A stretch of DNA of 64,000 nt from Asterias amurensis (GCF_032118995.1 NC_092665.1:16574012-16638011), one strand, 5' to 3'; counted from the first letter of the stretch, positions 1 to 12,700 are shown. The notes: generated from the letters alone by a model not told the origin. Program-made: numbers and translations.

Positions 1-484
1 CAGTGTGAAACTTTGTCGATTTGACGTTTACGGGAAACGTGACAAATGGCGCTGAGGGGCTTCAACAATCTAATGAAAAAACAAATGGCTAGAGCATGCA
101 AAGCAAATTTAATATGACTTCAAATAAACACAATTCTAAACATGGACAACTGTGAACACTCAATACAGGCGAACGTACCCCCAGAGTGTCCACAGCATGT
201 GATGTGGATTTATGGATACAGAATGAGCATGGACGAGCACTTAAAATTGAAAAATATCAGAGTTAACAAAAAACTACACATGATTTTTGTCATGATCCCT
301 GTGTACATGCGTGGAGTTGAATAGTTTTGCATTAGGCCTACCACTACCAGAGACTAATTTCCCCCAGTCTCGCTTTTGCGTTGGCTTATATAACACAAGA
401 TAACTGCAGAGTGCACGGCACATGTGTATCGATACATTTGTACCGATCGATTCAAATCAATCAATATTTATTTCCATATTGATC

Positions 485-866
485 TTAAAGGCAGTGTACA
501 CTGTTGGTTAATACTCAAAATAGTTATTAGCATAAAACCTTACTTGGTAACGAGTAATGGGGAGAGGTTGATGGTATAAAACATTGTGAGAAACAGCTCC
601 CTCTGAAGTAATGTAGTTTTCGAGAAAGAAGCAACTTTCCACGAATTTGATTTCGAGACAACAGATTTAGAATTTGGAGTCTCGAAATCAAGCATCTGAA
701 AGTGTACAACTTCACATGGGTGTTTTTTCTTTCATTGTTATCTCGCAACTTCGACTACAGATTGAGCTCAAATTTTCACAGGTTTGTTATTTTGTGCAAA
801 TGTTGAGATACACCAAGTGAGAAGACTGGTCTTTCACAATTACCAGTAGTGTCCAGTGTTTAAAGG
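485..866. repeat. Palindromic MITE, family HP-2, copy 1
   Basis: A ~380 bp non-coding element whose two halves are imperfect reverse complements. Its ends read roughly aaaggcagtg...cac and gtgtccagtg...tttaaa, and near the centre there is a short hairpin (gatttcgaga ... tctcgaaatc). The same sequence recurs at about 10,020, 10,559, 10,990, 21,938, 22,975, 27,124, 37,868 and, shortened, 52,849. No ORF of note, so non-autonomous. The superfamily is not assigned. Confidence 0.8.
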
Positions 867-868
867 TA

Positions 869-1944
869 GAACAATTAAACAAAAAATACATCAGGTCAAG
901 AAAAACTAAATTTAAACAAATATAAGGTAACGGATACGGAGCATACCAATATTGGGGTTTTTACAGAACCCAGAAAGACTTGTTTTGAAATGACTGACTA
1001 ATAAGATAACAAAATCGCCTAAGAGACTAAGCTGAGTATTGGGAACTATAATACAAAACAAGACGGGTATATCACGGACTGTTTATAAAAAAACCTTCTT
1101 ATTAAAGATTCGAAAGCCCTCGGGCAACCCGCGGTTTCACGACTGTTAATTTCTTCTGCCTGATTTGGTGAGTAAATTGGAAAGTGGTAAAACTATACCG
1201 CGTGCAATCAAATTTCCAATAAGCACGTAGGACACCCGCGCATTTCCATTAGTGTTGTTATTAGCATGTTCGTTAGTTATTAGCATGTTCGTTAGTTATT
1301 AGCAGGTTCGTTATAACCGGTAATTCAATACAGCAATGGGAGACAATTGAGGTTGCACTGTACTAAGCAAGCAACAGGAATTTGTATTCATATTTATATC
1401 GTATAGGACGTCCTGTTTTCAAGGTGTCCCAAATAATGTTACCTCTCTGTGCGCGATGTAAACAGTTCCTAAATAATGTTTGTGGTTTGACTTGCCAAGC
1501 AAAGAGTCCCCTCTCCCGTGGTTTGACTTGCCAAGCAAATGAGTCCCCTCTCCTTTTTTTTTTTTACCTTTCATTTCTTTCCAAAAACCACGCAGTAACA
1601 ACAGCCTGACATGTCCACCCAGGTAAGTTGTGTTCTCAAGAGGAACAACACATTGATTGGAAAACATTAATTGTTGTGCAGTGAAACGGAAAATGTATTC
1701 AGAAACTAAGGCTGGCTTGACTGAAAACAAATCAGCATGGGCCTTTTATTTGTTCATTTATGATTGCTTGTATAAATTGGTGACCAGCATAAAGCCTTCG
1801 GACGGTAAAACTTTAGCGGTGCAATGTTTTTTTTTTCCATTATTCTTTCTCTCTTTATTGAAACAATTTTTTAGGTTTCATTTATAGCAAATCATCGAAA
1901 CACAGAATATTGGCAACCAATAAGAAAACTGGAGTGACACAAAA
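869..1944. other. Gene-free stretch with two small tandem duplications
   Basis: No exon or known family seen. At 1257-1312 a 20-bp unit (ttagcatgttcgttagttat) is repeated about 2.6 times. At 1482-1553 a ~35-bp unit containing gtttgacttgccaagcaaa is repeated twice, followed by a T tract. Confidence 0.6.
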
Positions 1945-3159
1945 TTACCGGGACACGTTGCCTTGGATCGGGTGAGATGGTCTATGAGAAGCGTTGTTAT
2001 AAAATCGATGTGGTTATATAGGTGTTTTAAAAGTAGAATACACGATTCACACAAACATGCCTCGAAATTGCATGGTTTTCCTTTTAGTACTTTGCGAACT
2101 GACACGGTCGGCCATTTTATGGAGTCAAAAACTTGACTCCACAAAATGGCGTGCCGTGTTAGTTCACGACGTATTAGTCTATATAGGCGGATTTCTGAGA
2201 AATAGGTCTATTTAAGGTGATTGAGGCATTTTGGGGTAAAAGCAGGGAACCATACTTTTTAATACGTTTCAGGCGTGCTGGTTCCGAAAAAATGGTTCCC
2301 AGAACCGGGTGCTACATAAAGCATTATACCCAGTTGGGGTAAAAGCAGGGAACCAGACTTTTTAATACATTTCAGGCGTGCTGATTCCGAAAAAATGGTT
2401 CCCAAGCGAAATTTTGAGTTTTTGACCATCTAATTTGCGTAATCATATTTTTGACCTCTTTTTGAACCATTTTAAGCAAATCTCTGTAACATGACAATCA
2501 AAAATGACAAGTGATGCGTCAGTACCTAGATGTTGAAGGTCACAGAGTAGGATTAAAACAGTTCAGAAGTAATTAGTGCTAATTAATACACATGAACATG
2601 CAAATTAGTGGCCGCCATTACAAAAAACATGATTTCTCTTCAATATCTCTGTAGCTAGGCAAGCAAACATGATAAACGAAGTGTTTTTCCTATATGTTCT
2701 GCGGCTGAACCAATGTGATCAATGATAAGCAAGATGCTTTTTATGCAAACGAGCTAGTAAAATAGCTTAAAATGCTTATTTATGCAAATCAGCTAGTATG
2801 ACTACCAGTGAATTTCATAACAATTCATGAATTAATGCTTAATGTTAAGGCCCCTTAACTTTACACCGAAATACTACTTGATGCTAATACAGGCCGAAAG
2901 AGCAATTGGTGTCACTCACCAGTCCCTCACTTTTAGTTGGGTATAGAATGAACTGCTGTTGCCTAGGAACATGTAGCCATACAGCGAGTTTCATCACCAA
3001 TCTGTTGCTGAAATGCACACATTGCTGTGCATTGAAACCCATGCTTCTGGCATGAACACAAAGTATCTTCCAGCAGGTAACTTTTAGGGATTTGACTCAT
3101 TGACATCAGTATGGGCTGTGGTTCTGAGTCACCATGTTCCCATCCATTGTACATGGGCT

Positions 3160-3640
3160 CATCAGGAAGCTCAGGTATGGAGCAGTGAACATTTCACCAA
3201 ATAATGATTGATAGGAAGTACGCATCAAATTGAAACCGGGAGCATCATTTTTTCATAGTTCACACCTTGAATCAAATCAAAGAGGTACAGACTCGACTGA
3301 AGCCACAAAAAGAAATATATTGGTGTTGTTGGTCAGACCAGATCTCTTCCATACACACTCGCCAATGCCATAATGAAGGGCCTTCCATTCCAAAGAGTTC
3401 CTCACTTTTATGTCGCTCAATCCATCCTACGAGGGCACCAAGGTACTTGAACTTCTCAATGACAGAAGCGCCATGTAGTCCTTACCGTCTTTCGAGATGA
3501 ATGCCATCGTCTTGGTCTTCCTTAAGTTCAATGCCATTCTGTCAGGCCAAGACCTAGCCAGCACTCCTGTCCGCAGCATCGATCATGTCCACTCTCGGGA
3601 CTTGAAGTAAATGCTTTGCCATAAGATTTACCATTAGCTT
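3160..3640 (-). mobile_element. Decayed LINE reverse transcriptase fragment (RTE-like)
   Basis: Read on the minus strand, the region shows the C-terminal hallmarks of a LINE reverse transcriptase in broken frames. These are LNLRKTKTMAF, then IEKFKYLGALV, then DIKVRNSLEWKALHYG and finally VASVESVPL. Compare the common RTE/CR1-type pattern 'N-KTK-M ... FKYLG ... DIKVRKALAWKA ... ATVESVLLYG'. No long intact ORF remains. It lies on the opposite strand from the better-preserved LINE at 4,289-5,450. The clade assignment is tentative. Confidence 0.5.
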
Positions 3641-3749
3641 CCTTTAAAGGCTATAATAAGACTTGAGGGGAGGGCACCACTCCTCTCAGGACTACCCTGG
3701 TTGCTGCTCTCGTCCGCACTAGGATTGGACGTACGTTAAGTTACGTGAC

Positions 3750-4186
3750 GAGCTCTACCTGCAAACCGGAGTTTGCAGTCAGAGAGGTCCTTCTCCGAGG
3801 TATACTACCAATCTAGGCTGAGGAGATCTACCTACCCGGAATGGTGATCAGAGAGGTCCTTATCTTAGGTAGACTACCAATCTAGGCTTAGAAGTTCTAC
3901 CTGCCCAGGATGGTGGTCAGAGTGGTCCTTCTCCTAGGTAGCAATCTAGTCTTACGTGTTCTACCTACCCTGGATGGTGATCAGAGAGGTCCTTCTCCTA
4001 GGTAGATTACCAATCTAGGCTTAGGAATTCTACCTACCCGGAACGTTGGTCAAAGAGGTCTTTCTCCTAGGTAAACTACCAATCTAGGCTTACGAGTTCT
4101 ACCTACCCGGAAGTGTGATCAGAGTTTTTCTTCTCCTAGGTGGCCTGTCTACTATAGCTGACGAGCCTAACCTGCTCGGAATGATC
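3750..4186. repeat. 69-bp tandem array, about 6.5 units
   Basis: The core tctacctacccggaatggtg recurs with starts at 3754, 3827, 3896, 3960, 4029, 4098 and a decayed one near 4167. Most spacings are exactly 69 bp. Units share gatcagagaggtccttctcc and accaatctaggctta. It sits inside the long-TIR element, next to the LINE fragment. No coding role is seen. Confidence 0.85.
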
Positions 4187-4288
4187 TGGTTTTTTGGCAC
4201 CATTTAAAATTGCCAATTACACTTCTGCCAATCAGTTTAAAACTAGGGTTTGGCGCATCAAACCAAGCAGTAGGAGTCTGTTTAGAAG

Positions 4289-5450
4289 ATGATAGTTCTC
4301 CTGGGTTTGTCTTTACTGTTGTTGCTAAAACTGCATCGCTTTTTACCTGATGTTTCTCTTAGTTTAGAAAATGTCGTTCTTAGAAAAGTCCCTTCCATTG
4401 TGTTTCTTGGACTTGAAACCGATACAAATATGCTCTTGAAGGATCAAGTTAACAGGGTCTGTAATAAAATTTCCAAAGCTAACTATATTATCAATAGGAC
4501 TAAAAACAATTTGAGGCTGAGAGATAGTTTGGCAATTTATAATACATTGGTTAACTCTCATTTAAATTACGGTATCTTGGCATGGGGTGGCTTGATTAAA
4601 GTTTACCCCTCATTTTGTAGAAGGCTTATTACTTTACAAAAGAAATGTTTTCGCAACGCATGTCATGTCAAGTATAACGCACACACTACACCTCTCTGTT
4701 ATAAACACAATATTCTCAAATTGGAAGATATTTATAATGTGCAAATAGCTACTCATTATTTTGATTATCGGAATAATTCACTTCCAGAAAATCTAAGCAA
4801 TCCCATTTTCTTTTCATTGAATCGAGATTTTCATGCTTTCTCCACAAGACAAGACAGTCTACTTCACGCCTTTTGTATTTGTAGAGTTGACGTTGCTTCA
4901 TCCAATTATCGCTTTACCCTTCCAAAAATTTATAATTCTTTTCCTAATGGACTTAGGGAATGTTTTATTAATGTTCCAAAAAAGCGCTTGATTAAACAAC
5001 TGAAAGACTTTTATTTAATTAAGTATAAAGATTTTCTATATACTAATTTGAATTGTCACACATGTCATTAGAGCAGGACATTGAAAGAAAAATATATATT
5101 TATATTTAAATATGTGTACAAGTTCATATCTTTTAGGCCTAATACCTATATTTGCTTTACACTATTGTTCTTCAAAGATGTGCTTTACTTTATTTTAGGG
5201 TTACTATATTTTACTTTCATATTACACTTGTCATTTGTGAAACCAGTGCAGCAATTTATTTTTTATTTTTTATAGCAGTTCGGGTGCTCCACTACAGGAG
5301 GGTCTTACCTCCTTTGGCTGCAACCCCCATTTGTACTTAATTTAAATTTATAACAGTATTTATATACTTGAAATCATCATTGTTGTATTTTTTGTTGTAC
5401 AAATAGAAATAAAACAAACAAACAAACAAACAAACAAACAAACAAATGTT
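4289..5450 (+). mobile_element. 5'-truncated LINE: end of reverse transcriptase ORF, 3' UTR and CAAA tail
   Basis: An uninterrupted reading frame at 4289-5071 (260 codons) encodes the C-terminal part of a Jockey/CR1-type LINE polymerase. It carries FLGLETD (the thumb 'FLG' motif), then the segment around residues 85-105 with LAIYNTLVNSHLNYGILAWG, then LQKKCFRNAC. The catalytic RT core is absent and an in-frame stop lies just upstream of the first ATG, so this is a 5'-truncated copy. The stop at 5069-5071 looks natural. About 340 bp of AT-rich 3' UTR ends with aaataaaa and a (CAAA)n tail at about 5413-5446. A short simple-repeat tail is typical of CR1/Jockey-type LINE 3' ends. Confidence 0.85.
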
Positions 5451-5562
5451 TTGCAAAAACTCTATTGTAGGGATGCATCGATTGAGCAAAAACTGCATCA
5501 GAGATTAAAATGTTTTGCAAAACTCTATTGTAGGGATGCATCGATTGAGCAAAAAGTGATGA
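5446..5562. repeat. 62-bp tandem duplication
   Basis: The segment tgttttgcaaaactctattg...gagcaaaaa occurs twice in direct succession (about 5446-5500 and 5508-5562). It lies directly downstream of the LINE tail and just inside the right arm of the long-TIR element. Confidence 0.75.
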
Positions 5563-6411
5563 ATGATGAAATGTATTGGTAGTCAGACTAGCTGATTTGC
5601 ATAAATAAGCACGTGTAGCTATACCAACTCATTTGCGTAAGCATCTGGCTTGCCAATGAACACACTACATGCATTGCCTGACCCTCAGAACATAGGTAAA
5701 AACATTTCTTTATCATGGTTATTTGCCTAGTTTCAGAGATATTGGAGAAATCTCATTTTTCTGCTATGTCTGCCACTAATTTGCATATATTTTGTTAAAA
5801 TTACTTACCACTAATAATAACTTCATAAAATGTGTAATCGTTTTATGAGACCTTCAAAACATGGGTATAGCACTTCAATTGTCATCTTTGCTTTCCTAGC
5901 TACCGAGATATTGAAGAAAAATGATTTTTCTGTAATGGCGGCACTAATTTGCATATTTATGATTATTAATTACCACTTATTACTTTGGAAATGTTTCAAT
6001 CCTATTCTGTGACCTTTAACATCTAGGTACAGACTCATCGCTCGTCATTTTTGCTTGCCTGGTTACAGGGGTTTGCTTAAAATGGTTCAAAAAGGTCAAA
6101 AATATGATTATGCAAATTAGATGTCAAAAACTCAAAAATTCGCTTGGGAACCATTTTTTCTGATTCAGCACACCAAAAATGTGTTAAAAAGTCTGGTTCC
6201 ACACTTTTACCCCAAAATGCCTCAATCAGTCACTTTTTCCAGAAATCCGCCTAGACTATATAACGAAAACCATGCAATTTCGAGGGAAATTTGTGTGGAT
6301 TGTTATAATATTCTACTTTAAAAAAATCTCTCTAACCATATGCATTTCATAACAAACGGTTTTAAACGCTTTTTAAAGACCAACTCGCCCGATCCAAATC
6401 AACGCATCCCT

Positions 6412-7220
6412 TTAAGGAAAGTGTTATTACAAGCCAAAATTGAGCCCGTTTTTTCACTACTTTCCTCTGACTCACACAATGGATTAATAAGCCCATACCA
6501 GAAGCATAACCACTATCTGCGACTATATTTTTGTCAAATCCTGTATAATACCTTCAATATTGTCACCCTTAGAATAGGAATTGTTGACCTCGAATGTTGT
6601 CATTTTATGTTTGGACTGATTAGTGGAGAAAGAGTAGCACCCAACTAAGCAGAATTGATGTCGTGAAATGGCTCTTCCTACATCCTTTAGCCAGGTATAA
6701 TGATGGTAAACATCGTGCCTTCAGAGTTGACTTCTAGACCTAATCGTCTGATCAGGATATTGTTTCTGTGCACTCACGACGCCATTCCACTTTAAATTAA
6801 TTCCACTCTATCACAACAACAACCTCGGACATTCAATTCAGTTCGTTCAGCATTGGTGGCTTTTACAGAAAGAAACATATAAATAAATTAATTTCTTGTA
6901 TATTTAATAATATTGTATCGCATTGCATTTTATTTCCAGGGCAATTTGGACGAAGTCTAATCTATCTAGCAATCCAAAATTAGGAGAATTTTGCATAATT
7001 ATAACTTAAGAACGTGCCCCGTGCTCGTCTGACTGTTCTGCTTTGTTCGTAGATGGTTTCCAATAATTACATGTAAATTAGACATCCTCTAGTAAAGTCA
7101 GTAACGAGGCTATTAGAACCCTTTATTACAATTCCTAATGAATGAAATCATCAAGGGGGGGAGGGGAGTGTAATGGATTTGGTGCCATTGTTATACTCAC
7201 GGATCCCGTTCTCTGCTCTC
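6412..7220. other. Gene-free stretch
   Basis: I see no exon, RNA gene or known repeat family here. It is AT-rich with a short G run near 7156-7167. Confidence 0.5.
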
Positions 7221-7225
7221 TAACT

Positions 7226-7446
7226 GTAAAAGAGTGAAAAAAACAATCTTTACATTTCGAGCTGTCCCTCATATGGCTCTTTAAAAAGAGTGGTGGTTAT
7301 TTCACTCTTTTAGAGGGGTTTCACTCCAGGACAGAGTGAAAAATCACTCATAAAGATGCTAACTTCAATCTAAAAGAGTGGAATACCACTCGAAAAAAAG
7401 TTGTCCTTCATATGGCTCTTGAAAGAGTGTTTTTTCACTCTTTTAC
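7226..7446. repeat. Small palindromic element (MITE-like)
   Basis: The ends are inverted copies: gtaaaagagtgaaaaaa at 7226 and ttttttcactcttttac ending at 7446. Inside, a catatggctctt...aaagagtg segment occurs twice in direct orientation. Non-coding. Confidence 0.65.
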
Positions 7447-8237
7447 ATTTTAAGAGAGTGGGTTTCTGTCACGACATTGCGTAAGGGTTTGGCGTTCTAT
7501 GGGCAATAAATGGTTAAAATGATGTTTTAAAAGTAAAGGCTATAATAAGGCTTTAATTATTCAGACAAAATATTTCATTTTGTAGAACCAACGGACCTTG
7601 TGGTAACATTAAATAAAATGTTGAAGGTTTGCGTGAACCATCTACTTTTAAAACCTCTTTTCAACCATAAAATACATAAAAATAATTCTTACAATAAAAT
7701 ACATAAAATACATAAAAATAATTCTTACATAAAAATAATCCATCCAAAATGTATCTCTTTGAACTGTGCAGGAACCTGTGTAGTGGTCCATGCTGGGACA
7801 GCAGGGTATTAAATGGCCACATTGACTCAATACAATAGATAAAATGTGCGGTGAGTTGAAAATCGTTCGATGATTTGATGATGATTATTATTCTGTTTAA
7901 TACACGAAACTATAGTCGTAAAAATGCCTAAATGAATTATATTAATTTGCAGTCTCAACGGAGACATCTTCTCTCTTGACAATGTTCGATACCTCGACAT
8001 TTTGCTCACATAAACCCTGACTGTCTTTACGATAATCCAATCCATTTTAGAATTCTACTTATTTTCACGCATTTTTTTTTAGAATAGCAAATTGTCCTCC
8101 CATTCTCAAGGAAATAATAGGGAGGTCTACGGAGATATCCAAATGGACACCGCGTTTCTGTCGTGTGGTTCTGTACCACCTATAGTCGTGTGAGTAATTA
8201 AGATATACATGCGTCTATAGTAACTGCAAGACAGTAT
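7447..8237. other. Gene-free stretch
   Basis: No gene recognised. At about 7668-7738 a short AT-rich unit (aatacataaaaataattctt) is repeated twice with slippage. Confidence 0.5.
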
Positions 8238-8485
8238 TCTGTGCAACAAATAATTACTTGATGCAGTACCCCCTGATGACAATTATTTGTTTGTAATCAG
8301 ATATTCTCCTCTACCGTCCTTGCTCAGATTTCTTAATTACTCACAGCGGGGACTTCTGTCCCGGTGGGCACAATCCCACCAAATAACATGATGAAATCTG
8401 AGCAAGGATAGATGAGAAGATCTTTAGTTAAAAAGATTATTGTCATCGGGGGGTACTGCAACAATTAGTTACTAAGCAGAAACAC
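8238..8485. repeat. Palindromic MITE-like element
   Basis: The left arm has gcagtaccccctgatgacaa and tccttgctcagatttc. These mirror gaaatctgagcaagga and ttgtcatcggggggtactgc in the right arm. It is ~250 bp and non-coding. Confidence 0.7.
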
Positions 8486-9640
8486 AATCTGGCTGCTAAT
8501 TAAAAAAAAAAAGAAGAGAGAACTAATTTGTTATTTGGACATGGAACTAGTTTGGTGAAAACATCGGGAGTGGCTTCGGTTCAAATCGGTCGTCATGTAT
8601 TGTGTTAAATGCTGGCATACAAGACTCACTCATATTCTAAAAAAAAAAAAACAATAAACAAACAAACAAACAATTAAACTAAAGAAGAGGTTTCAAATTG
8701 AAAAGGCCTACACCAAATAAATATAGTTAATAATACAAAACCAGGAGACAAATTGTTTAAAATCCCACAGGCAATTAAAGGTAAAGCCCACGACAAAAGA
8801 AACTCCCTTAATTACCTTTGAGCACAATGACCGCAACAGTCTTTAATTTGGTTCCATGTATTAGAGACTTTAGTGGGTCCATTAGAGACACAGCTCGGCG
8901 GCCAAATGGACGTAAACCACTCACGATAAGAATTGGATTGTCTTCTCTAAACGCAAATGGGGAGAGAGTCACGAGGTTTCAAATGAATGACAAATCTGCA
9001 CGAACTGGTAATTTATTATTGACAAGTTAATGAACTCCTCGCTTCCCCGATCAGAAAAACAAAACACGTCACAAAAGAGTTTTGTATAACCTTTTTATGT
9101 GCCTAATAGGTATTCTTTTATTGTGCACGAACTCTGGAATCAACTTTTTATTCTACATTGTTATACAAAAATTAAGTTTTTAATTTTTTTAAATTGTAAT
9201 AACTTATTATAATTTGTATATTTGTCCCCCAAAAAAGTAAAAAGTAAAAAAAAAATCGTAAAAAACGTCCAGACCTTGCTCATAAAAAGACAAACATTAA
9301 TTTATATGATGTTAGCGGTGAACATCGGAGAAATAATATTTATTTGCACTTCAACCAAGCGAATGTATAGCACTAGCATGGAGTATAACAAATTCAATTT
9401 AAATGACACCCGATGAAATTATTTTATAATGATTTTTAGTGGGACCTACTACAATGTTCAGTATACAATTACAATGTAAAACCAACTCCATTAGTCCTCC
9501 CCTACACAACACACTGCTTTTGTTAAAATTGACGTTGGCATTTTAAAAACTTTTTGCACATTGAATTTAAAACCTTTCATTTTGAACGCGTGACTTTTGA
9601 TTTTATCACGTCCTATAGTTACTGTAAAAGTCTGTTTGAT
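8486..9640. other. Gene-free upstream flank of the chloride channel gene
   Basis: AT-rich with small CAAA and A-run repeats near 8640-8675. No exon with credible splice sites was recognised. Confidence 0.5.
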
Positions 9641-9649
9641 TGCTTTCTG

Positions 9650-9750
9650 CTGCGAACAAGTCAGCTAGCAGACGACACATCATTGACGCAGTCAAGCATG
9701 CGCAATGCATTGTGGGTGCTGCCAACTCTAATCACTTTTTCAAGATGGCG
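9650..9750 (+). promoter_or_regulatory. Likely TATA-less promoter with NRF-1-like and YY1-like motifs
   Basis: GCATGCGCA at 9696-9704 resembles the palindromic NRF-1 site. CAAGATGGCG at 9741-9750 matches the YY1 core and overlaps the start codon of the short first exon, an arrangement known for TATA-less promoters. No TATA box is seen. The motif matches are direct; promoter activity and start site are inferred from the position beside a credible first exon. Confidence 0.5.
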
Positions 9751-9792
9751 CTCCAGCCCGACAGAAGAGAGCTAGGATATGAACAGACCTTG
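9745..9792 (+). CDS. CLCN2-like: First coding exon of the ClC-2-like gene (short N-terminus)
   Basis: Sixteen codons, [16 protein letters not shown], then a gtaaat donor. The end YEQTL joined in phase 0 to MYGRY of the next exon at 14044 recreates the ClC-2 N-terminal signature (human ClC-2 has [22 protein letters not shown]). This match across a 4.25 kb intron is the reason for the assignment. The start ATG lies in a good context, inside a YY1-like motif. Confidence 0.85.
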
Positions 9793-12700
9793 GTAAATAT
9801 CTTCTTATTCTGACTTTAAATTGTGGGTTTGGGGGAAATGGATATAAATGTTAATATTGACGATGCTTTTAAGATTACTCAGGAACACATTTGACGTTTT
9901 CGTAGGGTGAAATATTACGTTGAAACATGGGTTGAAACGATTGTTAAATGTAAACACACGATTTGACACGTACCTCCTGTGCATGATATGACGTACCGGC
10001 GGTTGGACACGTTTGGTATGGTATTTGTAATTTAAAGACCAGTATTCTCATTTTGGTGTATCCCAACTTGTCATCGAATTTGCAAGAGAAAACTGAAAGA
10101 AAAAACACCCCTTTTGCATTGCTTTGTGTGCTTAAAAAGGCTTTAAATTAAGCTGAACTCTGTTGAAACGAAAGTGAAGTATTTCATTTTAGTCATTGAC
10201 ATTTGTTGAGTGAGTTGTGAGAAAAATACCACCCAGCTCAAAAACTATGTTACTTCAGGCAGAAGGAGCAGTTTCTCACAAATTTTTATAATAATCAACA
10301 GCTCTCCATTCCTTGTTACCAAGTTAGTTTTTATGCTAACAAATATTTTGAGTAATTACCAAGGCTATTCTAGTTTAGTGTCCAGTGCCCTTTAATTTAA
10401 AAATTAACAATTAAAATAGCGTCATGAATTCACAGAAGTTGGATCATGTCAAGTCAGTTAGTACTGACTACCTCTATTTCTTCCTCTATGCTCACTCTGA
10501 GCTGATCAGGTGACGCTGACTAGTAAGAACAGGTACATGTATTAAGGAATTTACATAGTGACAGTGGACACTATTGGTAATTGTCAAAGACCAGTCTTCA
10601 CAGTTGGTGTATCTCAACATTATGCATAAAATAACAAACCTGTGAAAATTTGAGCTCAATCGGTCGTCGCAGTTGCGAGATAATAATGAAAGAAAAAACA
10701 CCCTTGTCACACAAAGTTGTGTGCTTTCTTATGCTTGATTTTGAGACCTCAAATTCTAAACTTGAGGTCTCAAAATCAAATTTGTGGAAAATTACTTCTT
10801 TCTTGAAAACTACGTCACTTCAGAGGGAGCTGTTTCTCACAATGTTTTATACTATCAATCTCTCCCCATTACTCGTAATCAAGAAAGGTTTTATGACGAT
10901 AGTTATTTTGAGTAATTACCAATAGTGTCCACTGCCTTTAAGCATGGATATAGAAACCTATGTCTACCTCCAGATGTATTAAACTTGAAGACACATTACA
11001 CTCTTGGTAATTACTAACAATAATTGTTAGCATAAAAACATACTGGTATTGAGGAAAAACTAGCAATGGAGAGCTGTTGATAGTATAAATCATTGTGAGA
11101 AACGGCTCCCTCTGAAATAACTTAGTTTTTGACAAAGAAGTAATTTTTCACTCAAATATTTGAATTGAATTCGATACCTCAGCTGAGGTTTCGAATTCAA
11201 GGCATCTGAAAGAACTGGTGTTTTTGCTTACATTTATTCTCTAGCAACTTCGATGACCGATTGGGTTCAAATTTTCACAGGTTTGTTATTTTGTGCTTGA
11301 GTTGAGAAGAGTGGTCTTTGACAATTACCAAAGGTTGTTCACTGCCTTTATGATGACCACACAGTCACAGTCACGTATACAATGTGGTGCATTGACTTTT
11401 CCCAACATGTTTGAGGATTGAAATCCTTCCTTCTTCCTAGTACTATTTATAAATAATGAACTACACACACAAAAATTGGGAAAGATTTACGTTTCCTGTC
11501 ACCACTTCTTTACACTAACCACAAAAGGAATGTAATGTCATTTTCAGAGTAAAATAAGATTTAAGAAAGATACCAATTTTGTTCACTACAAAAGAAAAAG
11601 TGGTGGCAGGATACAGAAATTATAGCACTTTTCAAATCCATTACTGATTATTGCATGTAATATAATGTTTCATACTATTGTGAATAAAGGCTATACAAGT
11701 CTTATTAAAAAAACAATGTCCTTTAAAACCTTTCCAACCGCCTTACAACCAGAATGTTCCAAGACTCAGGCAATGCCATTTGATCTAAACAAATAGGAAT
11801 ATTGAATTGACTCACTACAAAAAAAGTAGATTAATATTACATTTTTTTCATTTTTTTAAATTATGGCACTTTTTGTTGTTGAAATGAAGTCTAAAATTGT
11901 AAATGTGTGAATCCCATCTCTAGAGTAGAATATGTATGAAGTCACAATGACAACTGATGTTGGCGTTGAACTAGACTAACAGTTGTCACGATAAAATTTC
12001 ACGCTAAAAGTCCCAACAAACAATCGCAGCACAGTGCTGTTCAACTAAAAGCCTATTTTCCAACAGCTTTATTCCACGTAACTTCATCTCTTTGGAACTC
12101 CTGGAACACGTTTCCCTCAATCCTACAATCCACATGTGGACTGTTTAAGAGGAATATCAATTCCGACCTTTAGCATGCCTGAGTTATTTTCATCTTTTAA
12201 ATGTTTTCTTCTTATATCCCCTTGGTACAGCATTGTTTGGTGTGAACTTGTTTTTTTTAAATAATAGAAAATCCTAAAATCGTTTAATTTCCAAGCCTGG
12301 ATGACCATGCAGAATATTCCCATGGGAACACCATTTTCCATTAGTGGAGCTAAGGATCCATCCATCCAAAGATCTTTTCATAATCCTCCTTTGGTAATAA
12401 ATGTATTTTCCAGTTGAGTTGACAAACCGTATAATTTATAAACTCCTTCAACTGTATGGATTATGTAGGTTGATATGTATGCACTGAACCAACTGTAAGA
12501 TGTGTGTATCACACACATTGCAAGTTGATCTAAATTCTCATTAAAAACATACAGTGGGTGAATGGGCAGAGACGCGTCAGTTAAAAGTTGGACTGTACAC
12601 TGTGTTGACGCACTGACCGAATACCAATTATATGAAGGCCAGCAAAGTTCTATTAAATCACATCATTGATTGATCTGTCAGCAGGAGGGTTGAGAATGGG

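Larger units (their letters stand above)
2174..6258. mobile_element. Foldback-like element with ~650 bp terminal inverted repeats
   Basis: The left arm (about 2174-2830) and right arm (about 5567-6258) are diverged reverse complements of each other over their whole length. For example, tgaggcattttggggtaaaa near 2222 mirrors ttttaccccaaaatgcctca near 6205. The arms share runs such as caaatcagctagt and ggcggatttct. The element sits inside the right arm of the HP-1 hairpin. The junctions are TA-rich, and the exact target duplication cannot be resolved by eye. The interior holds no transposase. It contains a 69-bp tandem array and two LINE fragments, so it is a non-autonomous long-TIR element that later collected other insertions. 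Confidence 0.75.
1949..6411. mobile_element. TTAA hairpin MITE (family HP-1), copy 1, split by a 4.1 kb insertion
   Basis: The left part (1949 to ~2173) and right part (~6262 to 6411) together make one ~380 bp palindromic element of the same family as the intact copies at 19,727-20,109 and 62,040-62,422. The right flank is TTAA and the left flank reads TTAC, a likely mutated TTAA. TTAA target duplications are typical of piggyBac-type transposons, so a non-autonomous piggyBac-like MITE is inferred. The right arm is interrupted by the long-inverted-repeat element described separately. Confidence 0.75.
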
